DNA from: Drouetiella sp036703255
GTDB lineage: Bacteria; Cyanobacteriota; Cyanobacteriia; Elainellales; Elainellaceae
NCBI GenBank assembly: GCA_036703255.1
Contig: DATNPL010000163.1
Location: 1 to 64,000 of the forward strand
DNA: 64,000 nucleotides
Direction: 5' to 3'
Shown: piece after piece, positions 51,885 through 60,383 of the stretch
Layout of the letters: each line of letters opens with the position of its first letter
Numbering within the stretch: the stretch's first letter is position 1
The notes under the pieces: model-generated
Database searches by the model: none
What the model saw: the letters and a program-made list of their open reading frames with translations, nothing else
What the model was told of the DNA's origin: nothing
Program-made: the position numbers and the translations under genes

Positions 51885-52919
51885 TTAAGCTGCTTGATCA
51901 ATCTTTCTAATAGGGAAAGGGATAACTTTAGGCTTGGGCTGCATATTTGGGTAGTTCAAGATATCAGCAAAATCAGGAGCGATATATTTCTCCACATACC
52001 ACGCATGGTTTGACGGAGTGTGTTTGATAATGTTGGCTTTAATATCAGATGAAAGGCTTTGTATAGGCTCATAGGAAACCTTAGCTCTGAAGCTAACACC
52101 ATCCAGATTAAAGTCTCTGTACTTGTCCTGTGCCGCCATGAGCTCTAATTGACGAACGCCATTGTTAGAAATCCCAAAGGGACTGAGGAACTTGAAGTTG
52201 ATGGGCTTGTTAGGAAACTGCTTAGCGATTAGAGTAAGATACCCTTTAGTCGCCAATGTTTTGCTGATATCTTCTTCTGTAATTTGATGAGCTTTCAACT
52301 CGTAAACGATGATTGAACGTGTGGTGACGCGAATCAGGTCTGTACGGCGATGTCTAACACTATCATCTGTAACAATCGTGTTATCGAAAATTGCTTCACT
52401 GCGGAACTTCAGACTGGAGAAGTTAGCCAAGTCTAAAATCTTCTGGTGATAATAAGCTTCGTTTTTAACAGGGGCGATCGCTTTAGCTACAGCAGCATCT
52501 ATTTCAGCTTGTTGAGCTTGTTGAGCCATTTCGTTCAATTTATCTTTGAGGGTTGATACTGCCCATTTGAAGAATGGAATAGCAGCCTCTTTGTTAGATT
52601 TAAGGAATACTGCTATCAATTGCTCTTGACTAAGATATGCCATTTGATAAGTTTTACCGTTAGAAGCAACTATCGCCAAAACAGCGATAGTTCCGAAAAT
52701 GGCTTCCACCTTGGGTTTCATTTTACTCCAGGTATCAGTTGGGTCAGCATAACCTAACTGGGTCATTACATCAAAGGCGCTAACCAGCACTTCACCATTT
52801 ACTTCAGCGAAGCGAACTGTGGAGTCATTAAAGATAGCTCGAATAGGACTGATTGAGTTTTCCATTTTGTTTGGGTTGTTACTTTTAAAAATAGGTTTAG
52901 GTAATAATTGAATTGCCAT
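51885..52919 (-). CDS. BRO-N domain protein, probable phage antirepressor/regulator
   Basis: 344 aa. Residues about 25-115 match the BRO N-terminal domain (IRAIFNDSTVRFAEVNGEVLVSAFDVMTQLGY, YLSQEQLIAVFLKSNKEAA). The C-terminal 180 residues look like a nuclease or KilA-C-like domain: RSEAIFDNTIV, HRRTDLIRVTTRSIIVYELKAHQ with an E-x-K-like pair, so it may resemble a PD-(D/E)XK fold. It is preceded by an RHH gene with adjacent stop and start, forming a likely lysogeny switch. Confidence 0.72.
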   Translation of the reverse strand: MAIQLLPKPIFKSNNPNKMENSISPIRAIFNDSTVRFAEVNGEVLVSAFDVMTQLGYADPTDTWSKMKPKVEAIFGTIAVLAIVASNGKTYQMAYLSQEQLIAVFLKSNKEAAIPFFKWAVSTLKDKLNEMAQQAQQAEIDAAVAKAIAPVKNEAYYHQKILDLANFSSLKFRSEAIFDNTIVTDDSVRHRRTDLIRVTTRSIIVYELKAHQITEEDISKTLATKGYLTLIAKQFPNKPINFKFLSPFGISNNGVRQLELMAAQDKYRDFNLDGVSFRAKVSYEPIQSLSSDIKANIIKHTPSNHAWYVEKYIAPDFADILNYPNMQPKPKVIPFPIRKIDQAA

Positions 52920-52924
52920 AGTTA

Positions 52925-53158
52925 TCAAAAAGGACTATCGCCCTTGAGTTCGTAATCGGATTTAATCGTCTCACTGGAGGGGCAGTACCCAAAGGGATGA
53001 TCATCATTACTTACTCTGTAGTTGTAGTCATTTTTATAAATGAATTCTTTAATCGCTCGTCTGATAACTTCTGAAACGGATAAACCATTGCGGTTAGCAA
53101 TACGAATCAGCGCTTCTTTTGTTTCTTTGTACATTCTGAGAGTTAGTAGAATATCCAT
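52925..53158 (-). CDS. Ribbon-helix-helix regulator, 77 aa
   Basis: MDILLTLRMYKETKEALIRIANRNGLSVSEVIRRAIKEF-type RHH pattern in the first 40 residues (strand, helix, NGLSVSEVIRRA helix), then a polar tail. It lies between the integrase and the BRO-N gene and probably regulates the pair or serves as a repressor. Confidence 0.75.
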   Translation of the reverse strand: MDILLTLRMYKETKEALIRIANRNGLSVSEVIRRAIKEFIYKNDYNYRVSNDDHPFGYCPSSETIKSDYELKGDSPF

Positions 53159-53313
53159 AATTGATTTTGTATTACATTTAAGTTAAATAAAAAGCAGCGA
53201 GGATAAAGTCCCTCTACTAAAGAGAAGTTGGCTGAATTAACTTTCATTTTCCCTATGATTCATTTATCTCACAAAGGGTATTACATGATGTAGGCATCTC
53301 TTTCGCAGTCAAT

Positions 53314-53344
53314 AAAAAAGAGCCAAGGCTGATAGCCTGACTCT
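53314..53344 (-). terminator. Terminator of the integrase gene
   Basis: AGAG-CC-AGGCT pairs with AGCCT-GA-CTCT around GAT; six T follow on the minus strand. It is 25 bases past the integrase stop. Confidence 0.78.
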
Positions 53345-53368
53345 GAATAGAGAAGTGATTACTGCAAG

Positions 53369-54511
53369 TTAAAAGATGTCGGGTGGTACGATCTTTTTAG
53401 AGGGAACTGAATAGTGTTCGTATATGATTTCTGGAGAGTTGCCTAACCAAGCGGCGATGTCTTTAGCGTCTATGCCCTGCTCCAGGCAGATATTTACAAA
53501 AGTAGATCTAGTGTCATATTGCCTTCTGTAGGGCACCTGGGCTTTCTCCAACATTTGAACCCAAGCTCTGTTTCTCCAGTTGTCCATATTGATAGGCTTG
53601 TTGTTCCTGGGAGATGGAAATACTGGATCATCGGGCTTAAAGTTTTCTGGGCGAATCGATAGCAGCAGTTGGCCCAGGCTTGCAGGGCAGGTAAAAGTAC
53701 GCTGCTCATCAGTTTTTGTACTTTTACGGAGTAGCTTGCCACTCAAATAGGTGGCGCTTTCTGTGAACTCAATGGAGCCGCAGGAGCTGCTTACGTGCTT
53801 CCAACAGAGACCCGCTGCTTCTGATGTCCTGCACCCTGTCATAAACAAGAATTTCACCAGAGGAGTGTAGGAACAGTAATAACGATCGCTCTGGAAGGCT
53901 GAGATGATGCCATCCATTTCTTCTTTACTGTAGGGTTTCGCCTTCTTTGCCTTCTCTTGTTTGATAGCGTCTGTCAAGCCCTGGTAAGGGTTGAGGTCTA
54001 CTATTCCTTGCGAGATCCCCCACTCGTAACAGGCTGAGAGAGTCTGCATCGTCATGTGACAGGTGGTGCCTGAAACTTGAGTGTCTAGCCATAACAGGAA
54101 TTGAGTGGCATCCTTTTTGGTCTGAACTGACTTGCCGTACTTGATGACTCTACGGGCGATCGGATTCATCCGTTTAATGATGGTGGTCTGCTCCAGTTTG
54201 AGAGCCTTGAATTTGACAAATTGCTGCCACAGGTCAGGAAACTCTAGTTGAGTTTGATTAACGAGTCTGAGTCTGCTGGCAGGTTTGTACCTGTTTAGAG
54301 TCTGATCAAAACAATTTGTAAGAATATCTATCTCAATCTGTCTAGCTTGGTGCTGGGCCAGCTCTCTGTTGATGGGGCTATCTTCTGTCTCCAGGGAAAT
54401 GTATTTCTGCTGACCGTCGAATAGCTGCCTGGGCAATCTGAGCCTCAGTCGCCCTTCCTTGGATTCAACTCCGACCTTACCCTTCGATCGCTTAGGGGGT
54501 TGTGATTGCAT
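53369..54511 (-). CDS. Tyrosine recombinase (prophage integrase)
   Basis: 380 aa. A basic N-terminal arm-binding part (1-60), a SAM-like core-binding domain (about 90-180) and a catalytic domain with Arg228 (TGCRTSEAAGL), Lys in KSTKTDEQR, Arg335 in YDTRSTF, Trp355 in WLGNSPEIIYEHY and the likely nucleophile Tyr364. It lies 247 bp from the tRNA-Gly attR and reads away from it. It should catalyse integration at the 55-bp tRNA repeat and bind the CAGTAGTCAAAC arm sites. Confidence 0.93.
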   Translation of the reverse strand: MQSQPPKRSKGKVGVESKEGRLRLRLPRQLFDGQQKYISLETEDSPINRELAQHQARQIEIDILTNCFDQTLNRYKPASRLRLVNQTQLEFPDLWQQFVKFKALKLEQTTIIKRMNPIARRVIKYGKSVQTKKDATQFLLWLDTQVSGTTCHMTMQTLSACYEWGISQGIVDLNPYQGLTDAIKQEKAKKAKPYSKEEMDGIISAFQSDRYYCSYTPLVKFLFMTGCRTSEAAGLCWKHVSSSCGSIEFTESATYLSGKLLRKSTKTDEQRTFTCPASLGQLLLSIRPENFKPDDPVFPSPRNNKPINMDNWRNRAWVQMLEKAQVPYRRQYDTRSTFVNICLEQGIDAKDIAAWLGNSPEIIYEHYSVPSKKIVPPDIF

Positions 54512-54533
54512 TTATTTTTGACCAGAGGGTTGA

Positions 54534-54604
54534 TTTTGACTACTGGAAGGCCGTTTTCAGTAGTCAAACGGGCTAATTTTTCAGTAGTCAACCAGTAGTC
54601 AAAT
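54534..54604. promoter_or_regulatory. Integrase arm-type sites, right end
   Basis: CAGTAGTCAAA-type words occur inverted at 54534-54545 and direct at 54558-54569, 54582-54592 and 54593-54604. The last two are 11 bp apart, as is the pair inside the left end. They also overlap the promoter region of the integrase gene, so the integrase may regulate itself. Confidence 0.7.
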
Positions 54605-54710
54605 TGTAAATGAAGGGGACAATTAGTACAATAGATCTAGTTTTTGCCCTATGTTTCTTCAAGCAGGGGTCGTCTGAAACCCTTTGTACAAGCTAAATCG
54701 CAGTAATTCC

Positions 54711-54739
54711 TTGCTTATTTAGCCTGATTGCCTTATACT
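54711..54739 (+). promoter_or_regulatory. Phage-supplied promoter of tRNA-Gly
   Basis: TTGCTT (54711-54716), a 17-bp spacer and TATACT (54734-54739) lie 18 bases before the tRNA. This DNA is on the prophage side of attR and differs from the host leader before attL, so the element brings its own promoter for the restored tRNA. Confidence 0.75.
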
Positions 54740-54757
54740 TATGTGCTGTGAAGAAGC

Positions 54758-54812
54758 GCGGGCGTAATTCAGTGGTAGAATGTCACCTTCCCAAGGTGAA
54801 CGTCGTGGGTTC
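54758..54812. repeat. attR: 55-bp direct repeat of attL
   Basis: Identical to 13867-13921. Crossover occurred within this stretch; identity ends at GGGTTC in the T arm. Confidence 0.92.
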
Positions 54813-54829
54813 GAGTCCCATCGCCCGCT
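54758..54829 (+). tRNA. tRNA-Gly (anticodon CCC)
   Basis: 72 nt. Acceptor GCGGGCG pairs with CGCCCGC; D arm ATTC/GAAT; anticodon arm TCACC-TTCCCAA-GGTGA with anticodon CCC; T arm GTGGG-TTCGAGT-CCCAT (one weak pair); discriminator T. No CCA is encoded. The first 55 bases come from the phage side and the last 17 from the host. Confidence 0.95.
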
Positions 54830-54852
54830 TCAAAGATTTTTAGAAATCTCTG

Positions 54853-56175
54853 TTACTCTTGAGGCATCTTGAGCGTTTGAGGCACTTGTGTCGCCAGCGT
54901 CGCGGCTCTAGTCGCCATAAACACAGACAGCGCCAGCCATAAAAGATGGCTGCTGCGAAAAGACCAGGCAACGATCGCCACGGGCGTAAACCCTGCCGCA
55001 GAAATCAGCGTAGACCTCCGCAGAATTTGCCCCTGAGTCAGCCCCAAGAAATAGCCATCGAGCATGTAGGCAATCGACCCAAACCCCAAAACTGGGAATA
55101 GCCAGGGCACGTAGGCCGGAAACCGATCGAGCAGATCCCGATGGCTGGTGAGTAGGCTAAACAGCGGTGTGGGGAAGAGAAGAAAAGCGATCGCAAAGAA
55201 AAGCCCCAAGCCTAAACAGGTGATTCCAGAAACGCGCAGCAGTTGCGCCAGTCCATCAGACGATCCCCGACCGTGAAAGACGCCAGCCAAGCTTTCGGTA
55301 GCAAACGCCAATCCATCAATAAAGTAAGCTGCCAAACTAACGACCTGAAGCAGCGCAGCATTGGTAGAAAGGACGATCGTCCCCAAACCAGAGCTGAGGT
55401 TCGTAAACAGCGCAAAGGTGGTGATCAAGGCAAAGGTGCGAACCAAAATTTCTCCATTCAGCAAAAAAGCCGCTTTCAGCGCAGCAGTATCCCAGAGGTG
55501 AGGGAGAAGCGATCGCCATTCTCTTCCCTGTATTTCTCGCCCCACCAGAATCAATCCCACCAGCAGCATCAAATATTGGCTAGCAGCCGTTGCCCACCCT
55601 GCTCCTGCACTTTCCCAACCGAGCCGCACGATCAGAAGGTAATCCAGCAGCACATTTGCCCCATTGGCAACAGCGGACAGCAGCAGCACTTTGCCACTCT
55701 GCTCCCGACCCAAAAACCAACCTATCAACACATAGTTGACCAACGTGGCGGGGGCAGCCCAGATCAGCGCGTCAAAATAGGCTTGCCCCGCAACTTTGAC
55801 CTCAGGCGTAGCATTTACCAAAGCAAAGCCTAGGGTACGCAGCGGTACTTGCAGCAGTAGAATCAAGCTGCCGATCGCCAGAGCCAGTAGCCCATTCCGG
55901 AGTCCAATCAGCAAAATCGCAGGCCGATCGCCTCGTCCTACTGCCTGAGCCGTTGTCCCGGTGGTTGCCATGCGCAGAAACCCAAACGTCCAATAAATGT
56001 AGTTAAACAAAACGGTGGCCAGCACCACACCAGCAAAATGGCGAATCTCGGTAAGATGGCCTAAAAAGGCAGTATCGACTAGCCCTGCTAAAGGCACCAT
56101 CAAATTGGAGACTACATTAACGATCGCTAGATGAAAGAAGTGGCGATAAAAGCTGGGCTGTTGAGCAGTGGGCAA
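54853..56175 (-). CDS. MATE-family efflux transporter (DinF-like)
   Basis: 440 aa with about twelve hydrophobic segments in two six-helix halves. The opening SNLMVPLAGLVDTAFLGHL is the MATE signature of the DinF branch, and MATTGTTAQAVGRGD follows at about 66-80. It exports cationic or organic compounds using an ion gradient. The first codon appears to be TTG (AAGG eight bases upstream); no nearby ATG retains helix 1. It converges on the tRNA. Confidence 0.88.
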   Translation of the reverse strand: MPTAQQPSFYRHFFHLAIVNVVSNLMVPLAGLVDTAFLGHLTEIRHFAGVVLATVLFNYIYWTFGFLRMATTGTTAQAVGRGDRPAILLIGLRNGLLALAIGSLILLLQVPLRTLGFALVNATPEVKVAGQAYFDALIWAAPATLVNYVLIGWFLGREQSGKVLLLSAVANGANVLLDYLLIVRLGWESAGAGWATAASQYLMLLVGLILVGREIQGREWRSLLPHLWDTAALKAAFLLNGEILVRTFALITTFALFTNLSSGLGTIVLSTNAALLQVVSLAAYFIDGLAFATESLAGVFHGRGSSDGLAQLLRVSGITCLGLGLFFAIAFLLFPTPLFSLLTSHRDLLDRFPAYVPWLFPVLGFGSIAYMLDGYFLGLTQGQILRRSTLISAAGFTPVAIVAWSFRSSHLLWLALSVFMATRAATLATQVPQTLKMPQE

Positions 56176-56342
56176 AGCAATACCTTCGGCAAAATTCTGT
56201 GATGGCGATCGCCACTCGGCTTAAGGCATCTTTAGGGCACATGCCGATAACAATGCCCTTGTCTCAACTGGCCCTTGTCCCAACTGCCTAGATAGCAGCC
56301 ATACCGGATACAGTAAAGCCAAATGCGGAAAAAGAGGAACTT

Positions 56343-57020
56343 ATGTACGTTTTGATCGGGGGCGCAGGCTTAATTGGACTCAATTTGGCACAAAATCTAC
56401 TGAATTTAGGACATGTCATAGCCCTCATTGATATTGATGCAACCGCTTGTCGCTATGCCCGTGAGCAAATGGGCGTCATGGCCTTTGAGGGCAGCGCTGT
56501 GAGCACCGAAGTCTTGATCGAAGCGGGCGTTCGCAAAGCCGATGCTGTGGTGGCGGTTCTGCATGACGATGCCCTGAATCTGGCGATGGTGGCTTTGGCC
56601 AAGCATTATGGGGTGCCGCGTATTTTAGTACGGATGAGCCACCGTGACTTTGAGCAGCCCTATCGCATTGCTGGAGCAACTTCAATCATTTGCACAACTG
56701 ATTTGGTCGTTTCTACAATGGCCAATGCGATCGAATATCCCCAAGTCGAGTCGATGATGCACTTTGAGCAAGATCAAATCGAGGTGCTAAAGCTGCCAAT
56801 TCCTGCAAATTCTCAGATCATCGGTCGCAGCCTTGCCGACATTGCTCAAGATGCTTGCTTTCCTCAGGGATCGCTGATCATTGGCTACCAGGCTCATCCC
56901 CATGAAGATTTAATCATCCCTAACGGCAACACAGTCATAGAGGCAGATTCAACCGTGCTAATGGTGACTAAACCAGGCATGTTACATGGAATGATTGACT
57001 TTATTCAGGAATGTTCGTAG
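56343..57020 (+). CDS. TrkA/RCK-domain protein (NAD-binding, potassium transport regulation)
   Basis: 225 aa. RCK_N Rossmann domain with GGAGLIGLNLAQNL (about 6-19), the acidic strand end ALIDID and VAVLHDDALNLAMVALA. RCK_C domain from about 140 (EVLKLPIPANSQIIGRSL). It binds nucleotide and gates a Trk/Ktr potassium transporter as a separate subunit. No membrane partner lies next to it. Confidence 0.88.
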   Translation: MYVLIGGAGLIGLNLAQNLLNLGHVIALIDIDATACRYAREQMGVMAFEGSAVSTEVLIEAGVRKADAVVAVLHDDALNLAMVALAKHYGVPRILVRMSHRDFEQPYRIAGATSIICTTDLVVSTMANAIEYPQVESMMHFEQDQIEVLKLPIPANSQIIGRSLADIAQDACFPQGSLIIGYQAHPHEDLIIPNGNTVIEADSTVLMVTKPGMLHGMIDFIQECS

Positions 57021-57116
57021 CCACCCTCGCCATTCAGAACCCGCTTTACCCAGACGAGAGACATTGTGAGAGGCGCAAAGGTTTCTCACAGGCTATGGCA
57101 TCCACAAAAATGCAAA

Positions 57117-57138
57117 GGGGAGAGCCTTGGCTCTCCCC
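57117..57138. terminator. GC-rich hairpin between convergent genes
   Basis: GGGGAGAGCC (57117-57126) pairs with GGCTCTCCCC (57129-57138) over TT. It lies between the RCK gene and the convergent petH gene. A second dyad, CTAGTTTTT with AAAAACTAG, encloses 57155-57198. Confidence 0.65.
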
Positions 57139-57210
57139 ATCTATGACAAGCGGCCTAGTTTTTACGAGGTGAGCTACGCCCACCAACGCAAAAACTAGGG
57201 ATTACAGTAC

Positions 57211-58431
57211 CTAGTAAGTTTCAACGTGCCAACGCTCTTTGATCGATCGCTGGTATTCTTTCCAGACTACGCCTTCCTTAGCGGCAGCAGCAGTCATGGC
57301 CGCATCAATCCCATCTTCCATGCCCTTCAGACCGCAAATGTAGGTGTGAGTCTTCTCTTCCTTCACCAAAGCCCAAATTTCGTCGGCATGCTCTGCCACG
57401 CGATCCTGAATGTACATTCTGCCGCCCTCAGGGTTTTTCTGTTCGCGGCTAATGGCATAGGTCAACCGGAAGTTATCCGGATACTGGGACTGGAGTTCTT
57501 CCAGCTCTTCCTTGTACAAAATGTTGGGCGTTGTCGGAATGCCAAAGATCAGCCAGGAAAATCCTTTGAATTGGTAATCAGGATTTGCTGCTTTTTCATT
57601 TGCTTTGAACTGTCGCCACAGGTAAGTGCGGAAAGGCGCGATCCCCGTTCCAGTTGCCATCATGATGATGTTGGCTTCTGGATCGTCAGGCAGCAGCATT
57701 TCTTTGCCCACTGGCCCCGTAATTTTGACCTCATCCCCAGGCTGCACCTTGTTCAAATACGTAGAACAGACGCCATAGATCATTTCTCCCGTTTCGGGAT
57801 GCTTGTACTCAAGCTGGCGAACGCAGAGAGAAATGGTTTTGTCATCTACATCATCGCCATGACGAGTCGAGGCGATCGAGTAGAGTCTTAGCTTGTGAGG
57901 CTTACCCTTGCTATCAGTTCCCGCTGGAATGATGCCGATACTTTGCCCTTCAAGATATTTCAGATCGCCGCTTGAAATATCAAACTTGATGTGGCGCACG
58001 GTGCCAATTCCACCTTCAGCCACTAACTCATCGTTAGAAACTACTTTGCTGACATAGGGATTGTTCGGACGGTAGATATTTACAGGAATATCTGCCTTAG
58101 CTGACTTTTCCTTAGCTTGAGTCATAGGTTTCGCTGCTTGTGCTGGCTGGGTTTGCTGAGGCTCTGCGTCAGTCTTTGTGTCAGAGGCAACCTTACCGTT
58201 GGCCGCGCTTTCATAGGGGCGAATACTGACAATCCTGGCACCCATGCGGGTAAGACGCTGCATCTCCTGATTCATTCGAGAGTAGGGCACTGTGATGTAC
58301 ACACTGCCGCTCTTGCGAATGGGATACCCCATCTTGTCAGTCTCATCATTTTTGCGTAGACCCTCTACTTCGTAAACGAAAAGACGGCTGCCGAATGCTG
58401 TATTACCACCCGTTGCGCTTGGATTGTACAT
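57211..58431 (-). CDS. petH: Ferredoxin-NADP+ reductase, long form with CpcD-like domain
   Basis: 406 aa. Residues about 13-75 are a CpcD-like phycobilisome-linker domain (SRLFVYEVEGL, YITVPYSRMNQEMQRLTRMGARIVSI). A Gln/Ala/Lys hinge spans 85-115. The FAD domain has RLYSIAST, the NADP domain GTGIAPFRTYLW and CGLKGMEDGID, and the chain ends WHVETY with the C-terminal Tyr stacked on FAD. It passes electrons from photosystem I ferredoxin to NADP+. In cyanobacteria an internal start near the hinge gives a soluble short form; Met at about 102 (PMTQAKEK) could serve. Confidence 0.96.
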   Translation of the reverse strand: MYNPSATGGNTAFGSRLFVYEVEGLRKNDETDKMGYPIRKSGSVYITVPYSRMNQEMQRLTRMGARIVSIRPYESAANGKVASDTKTDAEPQQTQPAQAAKPMTQAKEKSAKADIPVNIYRPNNPYVSKVVSNDELVAEGGIGTVRHIKFDISSGDLKYLEGQSIGIIPAGTDSKGKPHKLRLYSIASTRHGDDVDDKTISLCVRQLEYKHPETGEMIYGVCSTYLNKVQPGDEVKITGPVGKEMLLPDDPEANIIMMATGTGIAPFRTYLWRQFKANEKAANPDYQFKGFSWLIFGIPTTPNILYKEELEELQSQYPDNFRLTYAISREQKNPEGGRMYIQDRVAEHADEIWALVKEEKTHTYICGLKGMEDGIDAAMTAAAAKEGVVWKEYQRSIKERWHVETY

Positions 58432-59149
58432 TGTGATTCAATATTCTCCTAACCCGTATTAAGTCAGCGCTCTAGCTACGCGCATCTCTACAATATCCGT
58501 CGTCTGAACCTAGTGGACTAAAGCCGTCAAAAATCGATCGATTTTGAGTCCGAAAGTTAGACCTGGCATGTATAGTAGCGTAACACTAGCGGGGCATTCC
58601 TCAGACACACATTCCTCAGACGCAATTGAGGGTAAATAGGAGCAGAAGCAAAAAGATATCTTGCTTTACGCCTAAGCACTACCATACTGGCCAGCTTATC
58701 TATGAGACTGTAAATCTTGAGCCATTTTTATATTGGTTTCAGACTTTGCTTCAGAAGTGTGCTTTAGCGTACCCAATACCCTTTAGCATGGAGAGTAGTT
58801 AGCAAATGTTTGGGGATCAGGTCTACTCTTGGGTTAGCCTTGTGGTGATGATCCCATTTTGGTAGAATTCAGGGTATCTAGTAGTATTAAATACTTATCA
58901 GGATCATCTGAATCGTGTCTGAATCATAGCTTGACCTGGCGCAACAAATAGCTTGCCAGACTCAAGTTACTCAGTTGCCTAACTAAATTGCTTCAAGGCT
59001 GAAGGTACGCTTGAACAGCAGAGCATCTGGCAGAGTTCAGATGAGCTGCTTATCCAGCGTGGTATAAGCTTTGGCAAAATTTTGCAATCGCTGAAAATCT
59101 TTATAGATTTCATCTGTCCTATCTTTAATTCTGTATTTAGGGGAAGCTC
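58432..59149. other. Divergent petH/prk regulatory region
   Basis: 718 bp with no gene I can support. It carries two light-regulated promoters facing apart. Direct words CCTCAGACACACATTCCTCAGACGC near 58598-58624 repeat CATTCCTCAGAC. AT-rich tracts near 58890 and 59100 could be promoter elements, but no clear -35/-10 pair was fixed by eye. Confidence 0.4.
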
Positions 59150-60163
59150 ATGACCATTAAGCCAGACCGTGTGGTTTTGATCGGTGTTGCCGGAGATTCC
59201 GGATGCGGCAAATCGACCTTTCTTCGTCGCTTGGCAGACTTGTTTGGCGAAGAGTTGATGACTGTGATCTGCCTTGACGACTACCACAGTCTGGATCGCA
59301 AAGGGCGCAAAGAGGCTGGGGTAACTGCACTTAATCCTCAAGCCAACAACTTTGACCTGATGTATGAGCAGGTCAAAGCGCTCAAAGAGGGTCAAGAGAT
59401 CATGAAACCAATCTATAACCATGAGACTGGGTTAATCGATCCGCCAGAGAAGATTGTACCCACTCCCATCGTGGTGATTGAAGGGTTGCACCCTATGTAT
59501 GATGAGCGCGTGCGATCGCTGATTGATTTTGGGGTTTACCTCGACATTGACGATGAGGTGAAAATTGCCTGGAAGATTCAGCGCGATATGGCAGAGCGAG
59601 GTCACACCTATGAAGATGTGCTGGCTGCAATCAACTCTCGCCGTCCAGACTTCAGCGCCTATATTGATCCCCAGAAGCAATATGCCGACATGGTGATCCA
59701 GGTACTGCCGACGCTGCTGATCCCCAACGACACTAAGCGCGAAGTGCTGCGGGTTCGCATGATTCAGAAAGATGGCGTGGAAGGCATGGAGCCAGTCTAT
59801 CTGTTTGACGAAGGCTCGACGATCGACTGGATTCCCTGTGGGCGCAAGCTTACCTGCTCTTATCCCGGAATCAGAATGCATTATGGGCCTGACGAGTACT
59901 ATGGCCATAGCGTCTCGATTCTAGAAGTAGATGGTCAGTTCGATCGCTTAGAGGAAATGATTTACCTCGAAAGCCACCTCAGCAACACCTCCACTCAGTT
60001 CTATGGCGAGATGACAGAATTGCTGCTTCAGCATAAAGAATATCCAGGTTCCACAAATGGCACAGGACTGTTCCAGGTGCTGGTGGGGCTAAAAATGCGG
60101 GCAGCCTATGAGCGGCTAGTGGGTGCAGGGGCTAAGTTGGCTGCTAAAGCAGTTAACAACTAG
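59150..60163 (+). CDS. prk: Phosphoribulokinase
   Basis: 337 aa. Makes ribulose 1,5-bisphosphate from ribulose 5-phosphate and ATP in the Calvin cycle. P-loop GDSGCGKSTF (15-24) contains Cys19; Cys41 lies in VICLDDYHS. This pair is the thioredoxin/CP12 redox switch of the photosynthetic enzyme. A second pair occurs in IPCGRKLTCSYPG (about 230 and 236). GGGG-rich leader before the ATG. The divergent petH neighbour links NADPH supply and carbon fixation. Confidence 0.97.
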   Translation: MTIKPDRVVLIGVAGDSGCGKSTFLRRLADLFGEELMTVICLDDYHSLDRKGRKEAGVTALNPQANNFDLMYEQVKALKEGQEIMKPIYNHETGLIDPPEKIVPTPIVVIEGLHPMYDERVRSLIDFGVYLDIDDEVKIAWKIQRDMAERGHTYEDVLAAINSRRPDFSAYIDPQKQYADMVIQVLPTLLIPNDTKREVLRVRMIQKDGVEGMEPVYLFDEGSTIDWIPCGRKLTCSYPGIRMHYGPDEYYGHSVSILEVDGQFDRLEEMIYLESHLSNTSTQFYGEMTELLLQHKEYPGSTNGTGLFQVLVGLKMRAAYERLVGAGAKLAAKAVNN

Positions 60164-60209
60164 AACTCTGCGGTACCAGTAGATTTTTGGTAATTTTTTG
60201 AGTGTAGAG

Positions 60210-60245
60210 AATTTCCTAGATGAATGCTCATCTAGGAAATTTTTT
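60210..60245 (+). terminator. Rho-independent terminator of prk
   Basis: A perfect 14-bp stem (AATTTCCTAGATGA with its complement), loop ATGC, then a six-T run. Confidence 0.9.
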
Positions 60246-60265
60246 GGACATTGCTCAATCCGGAT

Positions 60266-60318
60266 ATGAGATTTATTTTGGCAGGTGCGCTCCGCGCACC
60301 TGCCAAAATAAATCTCAT
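60266..60318. repeat. Perfect 25-bp-stem palindrome
   Basis: Arms 60266-60290 and 60294-60318 are perfect complements over loop TCC; the inner part is GGTGCGC-TCC-GCGCACC. The core GCGCTCCGCGC resembles that at 12487-12495. It lies between the prk terminator and the TenA gene. Confidence 0.85.
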
Positions 60319-60383
60319 AGCTAAAGTCTCAAATTGCTTTGAGAGCCAGAATAAGTTCATATTCAGAAGCATGAGGGCAAAGC

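Larger units (their letters stand above)
13867..54812. mobile_element. Prophage, lambda-like siphovirus type, integrated in tRNA-Gly(CCC)
   Basis: The element is bounded by a 55-bp direct repeat and spans about 40.9 kb. It has a tyrosine integrase beside the right end, a leftward early block, a rightward head-tail-lysis operon in canonical order and a leftward lysogeny block. No structural gene is visibly broken, so it may be inducible. Tail modules (M, L, K, I, J and the frameshifted chaperones) point to a long non-contractile tail. Confidence 0.92.

Noticed and set aside
57226..57891. A 221-codon open frame antisense to petH.
   Set aside because: The opposite strand encodes a full ferredoxin-NADP reductase with all motifs. 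The antisense frame has no recognisable protein.
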